A stretch of 64,000 nucleotides of DNA, from contig NZ_CP119785.1 of assembly GCF_029338235.1 (NCBI RefSeq), forward strand, positions 1,798,001 through 1,862,000, read 5' to 3'. Below, in pieces: positions 25,987 to 33,710 of the stretch (the stretch's first letter is position 1; every line of letters begins with the position of its first letter). The position numbers were made by a program, and so were the translations under genes. Below the pieces are notes generated by a model. The model saw nothing but the letters and a program-made list of their open reading frames with translations, was not told where the DNA came from and made no database searches. This DNA comes from Haloarcula rara. GTDB lineage: Archaea > Halobacteriota > Halobacteria > Halobacteriales > Haloarculaceae.

Positions 25987-27744
25987 TTACCGGTCGTCCT
26001 GACCGCCCTTCTGTATCGCGTCGTCGTAGATAACGCCGCGTTCAGCGTCCAGCGTCACCACGTCGCCCTCGGTGGCTTCGTCGGAGACGGTCGCGCCGGA
26101 GACCATCGGAATCGACAGCTCCCGGGCGACCACTGCCGCGTAGCCGGTCGTGCCCGCCTGGGCGTCGACGATGCCGGCTATCCGCCCGGTGTCACCGGTG
26201 AACTCCCCGTCGAAGTGTTTCGGCACACTGAGTATCGCACCCTCGGGCACGTCGTCGAGGTTCCCGTCACCGACCCGGTGGAAGGGCCCGGAAACGAGCC
26301 CCGGAACCACCGACTCCCCCCGGCCGACGGTCTCGGAGGCGACGTGGATTTTCAGCATGTTCGAGGTGTTGACCCCTTCGAGTTCCGTCATCATCCCCGA
26401 GAGGACGACGACCGTGTCGCCGCTCTCGACGGCCCCCGTCTCCAGGCCCGACTGGACGGCGCTGTTGATGACGGCACCCGCGCCCTCGGCGGTGTAGGGC
26501 GTCGTCGCGGGCGTGATACCCCACGAGAGGGTCAGTCGGCGCTGTACCTCCACGTTGGGCGTCGAGGCGACGATGGGAATCGACGGCCGGAACTTCGCGG
26601 CCTTGAGCGCGGTGTAGCCGGATTCGGAGGCGGCGACGATGGCGTCCGCGCCGATGTCACGCGCCAGGAACCGGGCCGAGCGAGCCAGCGCGTCGGCCCG
26701 CGATGGGTCGGCGTCCGGGACGTGCTGTTCGCGGTTCTCGCTGTACTCCGGGGCGTCCTCGACGTCCTGGACGATGTTGGCCATCGTCTCGACGACCCGC
26801 ACCGGATGCTCGCCCATGGCCGTCTCACCGGAGAGCATCACGGCGTCGGTGCCGTCGAGCACGGCGTTGGCCACGTCGGAGGCCTCCGCGCGCGTGGGCC
26901 GGCGCGCAGTGGTCATCGAGTCCAGCATCTCCGTGGCGGTGATGACCGGGACGCCCGCCTCGTTGCACTTGCGGATGATACGCTTCTGTATCATCGGGAC
27001 GTCTTCGAGCGGGAGCTCCACCCCGAGGTCGCCGCGGGCGACCATGATGCCGTAGGACGCCTCGATGATGGAGTCGATGTTGTCGACGGCGATGTCCCGT
27101 TCGATCTTGGAGATGATGGGGATGTCCGCCCCGAGTTCCTCGAGCGTCGACTCGATTTCGCGGACGAAATCCCCGTCACGGACGAACGAAGCCGCCACGA
27201 AGTCGACCTCTTTCTCCGCGGCGACCTCCAGTTCGGTCTGGTCTTTCTCGGTGACGGTCGGCAGCCCCAGTTCGACGCCCGGGACGATGACGCCCTTGCG
27301 CCCGCCCAGTTTCCCACCGTTCCCGACGGTCGCCGTGATAGTCTCGCCGTCGACCTCGTCGACGGTGGCCGCGATACGGGCGTCGTCCAGCAGGATGCGG
27401 TCGCCCGGCTCGACCGCGGAGATGTCGTGTGAGAGCCCTATCTCCTCCGGCGTGGCCTCCGTTCCGACGACGAACCGCACCGTTGACCCGTCCGTCAGCT
27501 GGATGGGTTCCGCAAGCGGTGCCGTCCGGACTTCGGGACCGGGGAGGTCGTGCATCACCGCGACCGGGGCCGCGGTGTCCTCGTCGACCTCGCGGACCCG
27601 GTCGATGACTGTCCGGCGGTCCTCGGGCGTGCCGTGGCTCGCGTTCATCCGGGCGACGGCCATCCCGGCCTCGGCCAGCCCGGTCAGCGTCTCCACCGAG
27701 TCCGAGGCGGGGCCGATGGTACAGACGATTTTCGCCGACCGCAT
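25987..27744 (-). CDS. pyk: Pyruvate kinase with C-terminal mobile domain
   Basis: 585 residues. Start MRSAKIVCTIGPAS is canonical. Active-site Lys region FVAASFVRDGDF, and the MVARGDLGVELPLEDVP and TATEMLDSM motifs are all present. Beyond about residue 490 is an extra PEP-utiliser mobile-like domain (TTGYAAVVARELSIPMVSG), in which the His of the PTS/PPDK version is replaced. This domain is also known from Geobacillus pyruvate kinase. It converts PEP and ADP to pyruvate and ATP. One base separates it from the upstream enolase gene. Confidence 0.96.
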   Translation of the reverse strand: MRSAKIVCTIGPASDSVETLTGLAEAGMAVARMNASHGTPEDRRTVIDRVREVDEDTAAPVAVMHDLPGPEVRTAPLAEPIQLTDGSTVRFVVGTEATPEEIGLSHDISAVEPGDRILLDDARIAATVDEVDGETITATVGNGGKLGGRKGVIVPGVELGLPTVTEKDQTELEVAAEKEVDFVAASFVRDGDFVREIESTLEELGADIPIISKIERDIAVDNIDSIIEASYGIMVARGDLGVELPLEDVPMIQKRIIRKCNEAGVPVITATEMLDSMTTARRPTRAEASDVANAVLDGTDAVMLSGETAMGEHPVRVVETMANIVQDVEDAPEYSENREQHVPDADPSRADALARSARFLARDIGADAIVAASESGYTALKAAKFRPSIPIVASTPNVEVQRRLTLSWGITPATTPYTAEGAGAVINSAVQSGLETGAVESGDTVVVLSGMMTELEGVNTSNMLKIHVASETVGRGESVVPGLVSGPFHRVGDGNLDDVPEGAILSVPKHFDGEFTGDTGRIAGIVDAQAGTTGYAAVVARELSIPMVSGATVSDEATEGDVVTLDAERGVIYDDAIQKGGQDDR

Positions 27745-27745
27745 C

Positions 27746-28942
27746 TCAGGCCTGCTCCTCGATGCGCAGCAGTTCGTTCAGCTTCGCGGTCCGCTCGCCC
27801 CCGACCGTTCCGGTCTTGATGAAGGGGGCGTCCGTGCCGACCGCGACGTGGGCGATGGTGGTGTCCTCGGTCTCGCCGCTCCGATGTGAGATGACCGACT
27901 CGATGCCGTGCTCGGCGCCGCGTTCGATGGCGTCGATGGCGTCGGTGACCGTCCCGATCTGGTTTGGCTTGATGAGGATGCTGTTGGCCGACCCCGTCTC
28001 GATGCCCTCCTGCAGGCGCGAGGTGTTGGTCACGAACAGGTCGTCACCGCAGACGAGCGTCTGGTCGCGGACCCGGTCTGTCAGTTCGGCCCACTCGTCG
28101 AAGGCGTTCTCGTCGAGCGGGTCCTCGACGTACTTCAGACCGTACTCGTGGACCATCTCCTCGACGTAGTCTATCTGTTCTGCGGTCGATTTCACGTCGT
28201 CGTCGTAGACGTACTCGCCGTCCTCGTGGAGCTCGGAGGCGGCCATGTCCAGCCCGAAGCCGATTTCGAAGCCCAGTTCGTCGGCGACGGTCGCGGTGGC
28301 GTCGTCGACGATGTCGAACGCCTTCGCGTCGTCGATAGGCGGCGCCCACGCCCCCTCGTCGCCCTTGTTCGTCGGGATACCCTCGGCCTGGAGCAGCTCC
28401 TTGATGTGAGCGTGGACCCGGGCGTTGGCGAGCACGGCGTCCTCGACGCTCGGTGCGCCGACCGGCACCGAGAGGAACTCCTGGATGTTGGTCGCCTCGG
28501 CGGCGTGGGCCCCGCCGCCGATGACGTTCCCCAGCGGCGTGGGGGTCGTGTTCCCGCGGAAGGTCCCGCCGAGATGGTTGTACAGCGGGATACCGATGCT
28601 GTCGGCGCCGGCCTTGGCGGCGGCCATACTGATGGCGACGGCCGAGTTGGCACCGATCTCCGAGAAGTTCGTGGTCCCGTCGGCCTCCCGTAGCGCGGCG
28701 TCGACCGCCCGCTGGTTCTCCGCGTCGACCTCGCTTACCAGGTTCGGGACCGCTTTCTCCTCGGCCCGCTCGATGGCGTCGGCCGCGTCCAGTTCGATGG
28801 CCTCGTGTTCGCCCGTCGACGCCCCGCTGGGCGCCGCCGCGCGGCCGAAGCCACCGCTCGTCGTCGAGACGTCCGCCTCGACCGTCGTGTTCCCTCTCGA
28901 ATCCAGTACGCGTCGCAGTGTGATGTCGGTGATGCGTGTCAT
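27746..28942 (-). CDS. eno: Enolase (phosphopyruvate hydratase)
   Basis: 398 residues. [15 protein letters not shown] at the N-terminus, [18 protein letters not shown] flexible loop, [14 protein letters not shown] with the catalytic Lys, and [14 protein letters not shown]. It dehydrates 2-phosphoglycerate to PEP. It is transcribed just before pyk (1 nt gap), putting the last two glycolytic steps in one operon. Haloarchaea usually keep an enolase gene in the ribosomal-protein/RNA polymerase cluster, so this could be a second copy. Confidence 0.96.
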   Translation of the reverse strand: MTRITDITLRRVLDSRGNTTVEADVSTTSGGFGRAAAPSGASTGEHEAIELDAADAIERAEEKAVPNLVSEVDAENQRAVDAALREADGTTNFSEIGANSAVAISMAAAKAGADSIGIPLYNHLGGTFRGNTTPTPLGNVIGGGAHAAEATNIQEFLSVPVGAPSVEDAVLANARVHAHIKELLQAEGIPTNKGDEGAWAPPIDDAKAFDIVDDATATVADELGFEIGFGLDMAASELHEDGEYVYDDDVKSTAEQIDYVEEMVHEYGLKYVEDPLDENAFDEWAELTDRVRDQTLVCGDDLFVTNTSRLQEGIETGSANSILIKPNQIGTVTDAIDAIERGAEHGIESVISHRSGETEDTTIAHVAVGTDAPFIKTGTVGGERTAKLNELLRIEEQA

Positions 28943-29089
28943 GGGTGCTCCGAACGGGAGCTGTGTGACCGGTCAGTGAGTATTACCACAGATGAATTTC
29001 ACTCCCGCTGTCATTTACTTCAAACATCGCGATAAAAGGTGTTCCGGTGGTTCTGGTCCGGGACGGTCGCTTACATGACTCTCCTGCGG

Positions 29090-29290
29090 TGGGGCAGTGA
29101 GTCGGCATCGAGGCGGGTGGCGCCTCGCTTCACTCAGTCGGCGCTTGCTCCGCGGGTCGCGTCGACTCGCGGCTCCGCTCCCCGCGTCGCTTTCGAGGCT
29201 TCCTTCGCTGTGCTCAGGAAGCCTCGCCCTGCTCCACGGTTCCCGGTGGTCACCGTTCCGGTACGAGGGCTCGTTCGCGTTGCTCACTCG
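29090..29290. repeat. Palindrome chain at the 3' end of glpA
   Basis: Between enolase and glpA, reaching into the glpA stop. Arms include CGAGGC/GCCTCG around 29108-29128, AGGCTTCC/GGAAGCCT around 29197-29225, and CGAGGGC/GCCCTCG at about 29263-29293. Loops here are longer than in other chains. No gene is supported between 28980 and 29283. Confidence 0.6.
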
Positions 29291-30510
29291 CCCTCGCTCA
29301 CCACGTCCTCGTCGGTCGGGCCCTGCCCGTCGAACTCGGCGACGACCTCGTCCAGCCGTGCCGGGTCCTCGACGTGGGGGAGCCGTTCGTCGGCGGTCGT
29401 CGACTCGGCGTCGACGCCCAGCTTGTCACAGGCCAGGTCGGCCGCCGCTTCGGCCATCTGCCGGTAGGTGGTCAGCTTCCCGCCGACGATGCTGGCCATA
29501 TTCTCGACGCCGTCGTCCGCGTGGTCCAGCAGGAAGAAGCCACGGGAGATACCGCGGCCGCCGCGGGCCTGCTCGTCGGGCGCGAACAGCGGTCGGATGC
29601 CCCACCAGGTCCGTATCTCGGGGGCGTCTTCCACCGGCGGGAGCATGTCCCCACACTCCGCTCGGGTCCGCTCGACCTCGGTCTGGTCGGTCTCGTAGTC
29701 GTCCGGGTCGTCGACGTCGACGCTCGTCGTCCCCAGTACCACCTCGTCCTCGTGGGGGACGACGATGTCGCCGTCGTCCGGGTCCCGACAGCGGTTCAGC
29801 ACTGGGTCGAGGTCGTCGTACTCGACGGAGACCATCACGCCGCGGTTGGGTTGCATCTCGACGTCCAGCCCGGCCATCTCGGCCAGCCGTCCCGCCCAGG
29901 CCCCGGTCGCGCTGACGACGTAGTCGGCCTCGATGGTGTTGTCGACGCTGCCACCGACCTCGACGCCGGTGACCGTGTCGTCGTCGACGTCGATGCCCTC
30001 GACCGGCGCGTGGGTGTGGACTGTCGCGCCGTGGTTTCGGGCGTCGGCGGCGTTTGCCGCACAGAGCCGCGACGGGTAGATGACCGCGTCGGGCACCGTC
30101 ATCGCCCGGACGGTCTCCTCGGCGAGGTTCGGGACCCGCTCGCGGGCCTCGTCGCCGTCTAGCTCCTCGACCGGGATGCCGATGTCTTCGCAGGCCGCCC
30201 GTTTCTCGTCGAAGTAGTCGGGGTCGTCCGCCTCCAGCTGGACGAACAGCCCCCCGGTGTCGCGGATGCACGCGCCCGCGATGTCCCGGAGTATCTCGTT
30301 CTCTTCGAGACACTCCTCGGCCCCCACGCGGTCAGCTTCGGCGTAGCGGGCACCGCTGTGGAGCAGTCCGTGGGAACGCCCGGAGGTCCCGCTGCCGATG
30401 CCACCGCGTTCGACGAGCGTCACGTCGACCCCGCGCAAGGCGAGGTCGCGAGCGATTCCAGCGCCGGTTGCACCGCCACCGACGACGAGTACGTCTGTCT
30501 CCTGTGACAT
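29284..30510 (-). CDS. glpA: FAD-dependent glycerol-3-phosphate dehydrogenase
   Basis: 408 residues from ATG 30510. FAD motif VVGGGATGAGIARD, SHGLLHSGARYAEAD, and WWGIRPLFAPDEQARGG match GlpA/GlpD. It oxidises sn-glycerol 3-phosphate to DHAP. GlpA of haloarchaeal glpABC operons is longer, with a C-terminal Fe-S/BFD-like part; this one stops after the FAD domain and no glpB, glpC or glpK is near. A TATA-like ataaaat lies about 30 nt upstream of ATG 30510 (30537-30545), which favours it over TTG 30519. Confidence 0.88.
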   Translation of the reverse strand: MSQETDVLVVGGGATGAGIARDLALRGVDVTLVERGGIGSGTSGRSHGLLHSGARYAEADRVGAEECLEENEILRDIAGACIRDTGGLFVQLEADDPDYFDEKRAACEDIGIPVEELDGDEARERVPNLAEETVRAMTVPDAVIYPSRLCAANAADARNHGATVHTHAPVEGIDVDDDTVTGVEVGGSVDNTIEADYVVSATGAWAGRLAEMAGLDVEMQPNRGVMVSVEYDDLDPVLNRCRDPDDGDIVVPHEDEVVLGTTSVDVDDPDDYETDQTEVERTRAECGDMLPPVEDAPEIRTWWGIRPLFAPDEQARGGRGISRGFFLLDHADDGVENMASIVGGKLTTYRQMAEAAADLACDKLGVDAESTTADERLPHVEDPARLDEVVAEFDGQGPTDEDVVSEGE

Positions 30511-30644
30511 ACCTTGCAATTAGGACAATTGACATATCATTTTATCGACGCTGCTGCAACTGGTAGCTATCGGGCGAGTACGCCCGGCGCCGCCGCTCAC
30601 TGGTCACGGAATGGTGGCTCAGTTGAACGTCTCGTCACAAGGGG

Positions 30645-30678
30645 CTCAGCGGGGGTAACTGTTCGTCATCGCCACCAC
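30645..30678. repeat. Direct repeat, left copy, flanking the toxin-antitoxin pair
   Basis: 34 bases that match 31788-31821 with two adjacent mismatches, same orientation, 1143 bp apart. Similarity fades but continues for about 40 more bases to the right of both copies. The intervening segment holds the TumE-type module and a gene remnant. The rest of 30511-30778 has no gene that I can support. Confidence 0.8.
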
Positions 30679-30778
30679 TGTCTCGTTCACTTTCGTCGCT
30701 GAAAAGTTCGTCTATTACCGAGGGACTGTTACCGAGATTCAAGGCCCTACAGCGGTACCGTCTCCAGTGTGAAACGAC

Positions 30779-31186
30779 CTACGGCGCAACGGGTGCGTCA
30801 CTGTCGGTGTCGAGCCCGTGCAACGGGACATCACCGGAGAACTCGAATTCATCGTACCAGACCGTCGGTCGTTTTGCTCGCCCCTCGTCTTCCAGTTCGA
30901 TGAGCCCGTAGTCGGCAAGTTCGTGAACGTTTTCGGTTACTTCCGGGGGATGTCGATCGACGATACGTGCGAGTTCGCGGATGCTCGTGGGCTCGTATTC
31001 GACGATGGCTTCGAGCAGTTCGAGATTCGTGGGTCGGAAGATACGGCCGAACGTTGCGAGGCTCTCGATGCTGAGTCGGGACGGGTTCGGGTCCACCTCT
31101 TCTCCGTCGTCGATGGATGCGAGCGTCTCTTCGAGGCCAGTTCGGTTGGGGCGCGTGCCGATCGTGATGTGGAGCGTTTGGGTCAT
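30779..31186 (-). CDS. HVO_A0114-type DNA-binding protein (antitoxin, TumA-like)
   Basis: 135 residues from ATG 31186 (MTQTLHITIGTR, the usual opening of this family); ATG 31216 overlaps the toxin stop and is an alternative. C-terminal winged helix: LATFGRIFRPTNLELLEAI, then SIRELARIVDRHPPEVTENVHELADYGLI and EEGRAKRPTVWYDE-like wing. These proteins are the partners of TumE-type toxins. It probably represses its own promoter through the palindrome at 31514-31560. Downstream of the toxin gene in one operon. Confidence 0.8.
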   Translation of the reverse strand: MTQTLHITIGTRPNRTGLEETLASIDDGEEVDPNPSRLSIESLATFGRIFRPTNLELLEAIVEYEPTSIRELARIVDRHPPEVTENVHELADYGLIELEDEGRAKRPTVWYDEFEFSGDVPLHGLDTDSDAPVAP

Positions 31187-31209
31187 GGATGGTGTATTGA
31201 TGTGGTTGG

Positions 31210-31506
31210 CTACCATTCGATGCGTTTCTCGGGCGGGAGCGCAGCACGCCAGGCTTGATAGAGTGTCTGGAGGCCTTCGTACTCGATTTCAAACACCTGT
31301 CCCGCGATATGCAGTTCGTGCGGACCGTGATGGTTGTCGAAGCGGATGATGGGCTCGTCAGCACCGGCTTCGCCGTAGTGGAACGCGTACTTGACACCCT
31401 CGGGATACTGGTCGGAGTCGGGCACCTCGAGGATGCGTATCCGGACGACAGTTCCGTCGTCATAGGCTTGAATTTCATCTTCCAATACCTCGACATCGTC
31501 TCCCAT
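31210..31506 (-). CDS. TumE-type (DUF6516) toxin
   Basis: 98 residues. Beta-rich N-terminal half with GTVVRIRILEVPDS, then KYAFHYGEAG, FDNHHGPHELHI and a final AWRAALP. This matches the DUF6516/TumE family, toxin components paired with HVO_A0114-like DNA-binding antitoxins. The target is not known to me. First gene of a two-gene operon. The ATG lies 7 nt from the palindromic operator. Confidence 0.82.
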   Translation of the reverse strand: MGDDVEVLEDEIQAYDDGTVVRIRILEVPDSDQYPEGVKYAFHYGEAGADEPIIRFDNHHGPHELHIAGQVFEIEYEGLQTLYQAWRAALPPEKRIEW

Positions 31507-31513
31507 CGATGGT

Positions 31514-31560
31514 TGTTAGTCTGTACCCTAACAACATGAGTGTTAGGGTATAAACTAACA
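31514..31560 (-). promoter_or_regulatory. Nested palindromic operator and TATA box of the toxin-antitoxin operon
   Basis: Outer arms TGTTAG (31514-31519) and CTAACA (31555-31560) and inner arms TACCCTAACA (31524-31533) and TGTTAGGGTA (31541-31550) form one inverted repeat around a 7-nt centre. TGTTAG also recurs within the inner arms, so each half carries two opposed copies. TATAAA at 31549-31554 (TTTATA on the minus strand) lies inside the right half, so binding would block the promoter. Autoregulation is inferred. Confidence 0.75.
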
Positions 31561-31602
31561 GTGTAGAAACGACGGTCCGTCGGTCAAATCGTGATTTGGT
31601 CA

Positions 31603-31788
31603 CTACAGTGCCTGTGTTGATCGAGTCAAGTAGTCCGAGATAGAGCGTTCTTGATTCTGCGTGCCCCGTATAATCCAGCAAAGTTGAACAGCCATATCAC
31701 TGATCACAGGTTCCAGAAAGCTCGCCCCATCGTCAGTGAGGGCGACTAATTCCGAACCGTTCACGAATCTATTAATAGAAACTGGGTC
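31603..31788 (-). pseudogene. C-terminal remnant of a winged-helix protein
   Basis: An open frame on the minus strand with no ATG; GTG 31764 would give 53 residues. It encodes LVALTDDGASFLEP, typical of the wing and end of a MarR/PadR-like winged helix, then SISDYLTRSTQAL and a stop. The frame starts exactly at the edge of the right direct repeat (31788), so the N-terminal part was probably lost at that junction. Confidence 0.6.
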
Positions 31789-31821
31789 TCAGCGGGGGTA
31801 ACATTTCGTCATCGCCACCAC
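31788..31821. repeat. Direct repeat, right copy
   Basis: Pairs with 30645-30678: CTCAGCGGGGGTAAC is identical, then two mismatches, then TTCGTCATCGCCACCAC identical. After it the sequence up to the uspA start has a short palindrome-free AT/GC mix and no gene. Confidence 0.8.
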
Positions 31822-32036
31822 ATCTGTGTAGCGGCCTCTCGGTGAAACTCGTTTATTCGCGGACGTCCGGGGAGACCGGAGAGCTGTCCCGGTCGGTGAC
31901 ACAGCCGGTCGTCAGTCAACCGCGCCACAGCCAGGACGGACTCACAGCAGTGCGTGCCGAGACGACGGATGCGCCTGTCAATGGTGCCGACCCCGAACCG
32001 AAAGCGATGTGTAGCGTACATAGATAGATACGGGCA

Positions 32037-32465
32037 ATGTATAGCGACATTCTGGTTCCGACGGACGGCAGCGAGTCAGTCAAACAGGTACTGGAACACA
32101 CGGTCGACATCGCCGAGGGACGGGACGTCACCGCCCACGTGTTGTACGTCGTCGACGACCGGGCGTTCCTGGCGATGGACGACGAGATGCACGACGAGGT
32201 CCTGGAGAATCTGCGAGCCGAGGGGCAAGCGGCCGTCTCCACGGTCCAGAAGGCCCTCGAAGCGGAAGGAATCGAGGTCTCGACGGCTATCTCCCGGGGG
32301 GACCCGGCAGACCGCATCGTCTCGTACGTCGAAGAGGCCGGTATCGACCTCGTCACGATGGGGACACACGCGGGCGAGTACGAGAAGAACATGCTCGGAA
32401 GCACGTCCCAGAAAGTCGTCACGAAGTCGCCCGCCCCGGTCCTCACTGTCGACGTGTCTGAGTAG
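32037..32465 (+). CDS. Universal stress protein (UspA family)
   Basis: 142 residues. ILVPTDGSE at the N-terminus and the ATP-binding GxxGxS-type region MGTHAG...NMLGSTSQKVV near residues 107-127. C-terminal SPAPVLTVDV is canonical. A single Usp domain, likely a nucleotide-binding stress or regulatory protein. Followed directly by a permease remnant. Confidence 0.94.
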   Translation: MYSDILVPTDGSESVKQVLEHTVDIAEGRDVTAHVLYVVDDRAFLAMDDEMHDEVLENLRAEGQAAVSTVQKALEAEGIEVSTAISRGDPADRIVSYVEEAGIDLVTMGTHAGEYEKNMLGSTSQKVVTKSPAPVLTVDVSE

Positions 32466-32835
32466 CGCGACGCGGTACGCCAGTCTCGTCCGGTGGCACA
32501 GCCGCTCGCGGGTCGCCCTGACGGCCGTCGTCGTGGTCGGCTCGATGCAGAGTATGGGTGCCATTTTCGTCGCCGCGATGCTCGCGATTCCCGTGGCCGC
32601 GGAGACTGTTGTGGGCGGGTTCAAGCGCTCTGTCGTGGGCGGACAGATAGCCACACTCTCCGGTGTGTCGCTGTCGTACAGCTCCGATTTGACCGCCGGT
32701 GGCGCTGTCGTTCTCGTCGCTATCGGTATCGTCGGGGTCGTACGGCACCACTCCCGCGCCCGATACACCCCACTGACCGGCCACATACCGCCGGTTCGCC
32801 ACCGGATACGGCTGCCGAGCCACACCGTTATTTAG
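32466..32835 (+). pseudogene. Remnant of a ZnuB-type metal ABC permease
   Basis: The frame 1 translation from about 32475 reads VALTAVVVVGSMQSMG, then FVAAMLAIPVAAE and later LTAGGAVVLVAIGIVGVV. This aligns with the C-terminal third of the intact permease at 57196-58191 (MLTAMVVVGAMQIMG, LVAAMLVVPVAGA, ATAGGVIVLVAV). The N-terminal two thirds are absent. The frame runs into uspA out of phase and ends at 32835. Clear gene fragment. Confidence 0.8.
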
Positions 32836-32857
32836 GCTCGCACGGAAATATTGTAGT

Positions 32858-33274
32858 ATGGCTTACACGATGCGACAGCCCGTGGCCGCCGACTTCGACG
32901 AGGCAGTCGAGACGACACGCACCGCCCTCGAGGACGAGGGTTTCGGCGTCCTCTGTGACATCGACGTCCAGGCGACGTTCGAGGAGAAACTCGAAGAAAC
33001 GTTTCAGCAGTACCGGATTCTCGGCGCGTGCAATCCAGCGCTCGCTCACGAGGGGCTGGGCGCCGAACCGGACCTCGGGGCGCTCCTGCCCTGTAACGTC
33101 GTGGTCTACGAGACCGACGACGGTGCCGTCATAGTGAGTGCCGTCGACCCGGACCGGCTCATCGGGATGACCGACAACGACGCGCTGGACGCTATCGCGG
33201 CGGACGTCAGCGACCGCTTCGAGCGCGTGCTGTCGGCTATCGGTGACGAACTGGCGGCGCCGTCGGAGGCCTGA
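32858..33274 (+). CDS. DUF302-domain protein
   Basis: 138 residues. VETTRTALEDEGFGVL, then EEKLEETFQQYRILGACNPALAHEGL, LLPCNVVVYE and VSAVDPDRLIGM are the DUF302 pattern. Family members are small soluble proteins of unknown activity, sometimes with the conserved Cys and His binding a ligand. An AT-rich patch (ttatttagg) precedes the start at the leaderless distance. Confidence 0.9.
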   Translation: MAYTMRQPVAADFDEAVETTRTALEDEGFGVLCDIDVQATFEEKLEETFQQYRILGACNPALAHEGLGAEPDLGALLPCNVVVYETDDGAVIVSAVDPDRLIGMTDNDALDAIAADVSDRFERVLSAIGDELAAPSEA

Positions 33275-33710
33275 CGCCCGCGACTCGCCGCCGGACTAGC
33301 GGACGGCGCGCTTGCGCTCGATGACCGGCTGATGTGGACTCCGACCGTCTCGACCAGCAGCTGCTCGTCGGTCGAGACCCCCGGAACCCGGGGGTCCGGG
33401 TCCCACAAAACAGCCCGTTCTGTGGCGCTCGCCGTCCGCCAGTACCCCCCCGATGTCGCTCCCGAGCGTGAACCAGAACGGAGGTCGCTCGGAGAGGCAG
33501 GCGAGCGCAGTGTCGTGCCTACTCACGGCCGCCACTCGAGACACGAGAATATATCTGATTACTAATTACTTACTGCCGCTGGTGTCGTGCAATATCTGGA
33601 AAACAACTTTTGCAGCGCTATTGAGCCGTCCCTGACCATGGAAGGACTTGTATAGTAGTAGTACGTATTTTGACAAACAATGGGTAACGGGTGTCTGAGG
33701 AAGTGGCTGC
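33275..33710. other. Gene-free stretch before the Bat/LOV gene
   Basis: Short frames on both strands have atypical composition and match nothing I know. A perfect palindrome of C and G runs (CCCCCGG, AA spacer region, CCCGGGGG) lies near 33380-33400. The last 150 bases are AT-rich and probably hold the promoter of the following gene. Confidence 0.5.

Noticed and set aside
25948..27432. Open frame on the plus strand opposite pyk
   Set aside because: Antisense shadow of pyruvate kinase caused by the high GC content at third codon positions.
31475..31681. 68-codon minus-strand frame across the operator
   Set aside because: It runs through the palindrome and promoter and is out of phase with the recognisable winged-helix remnant.
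33296..33544. Minus-strand frame of 82 codons before the Bat/LOV gene
   Set aside because: Low-complexity, Arg/Gly-rich and without similarity to anything I know; no promoter signal.
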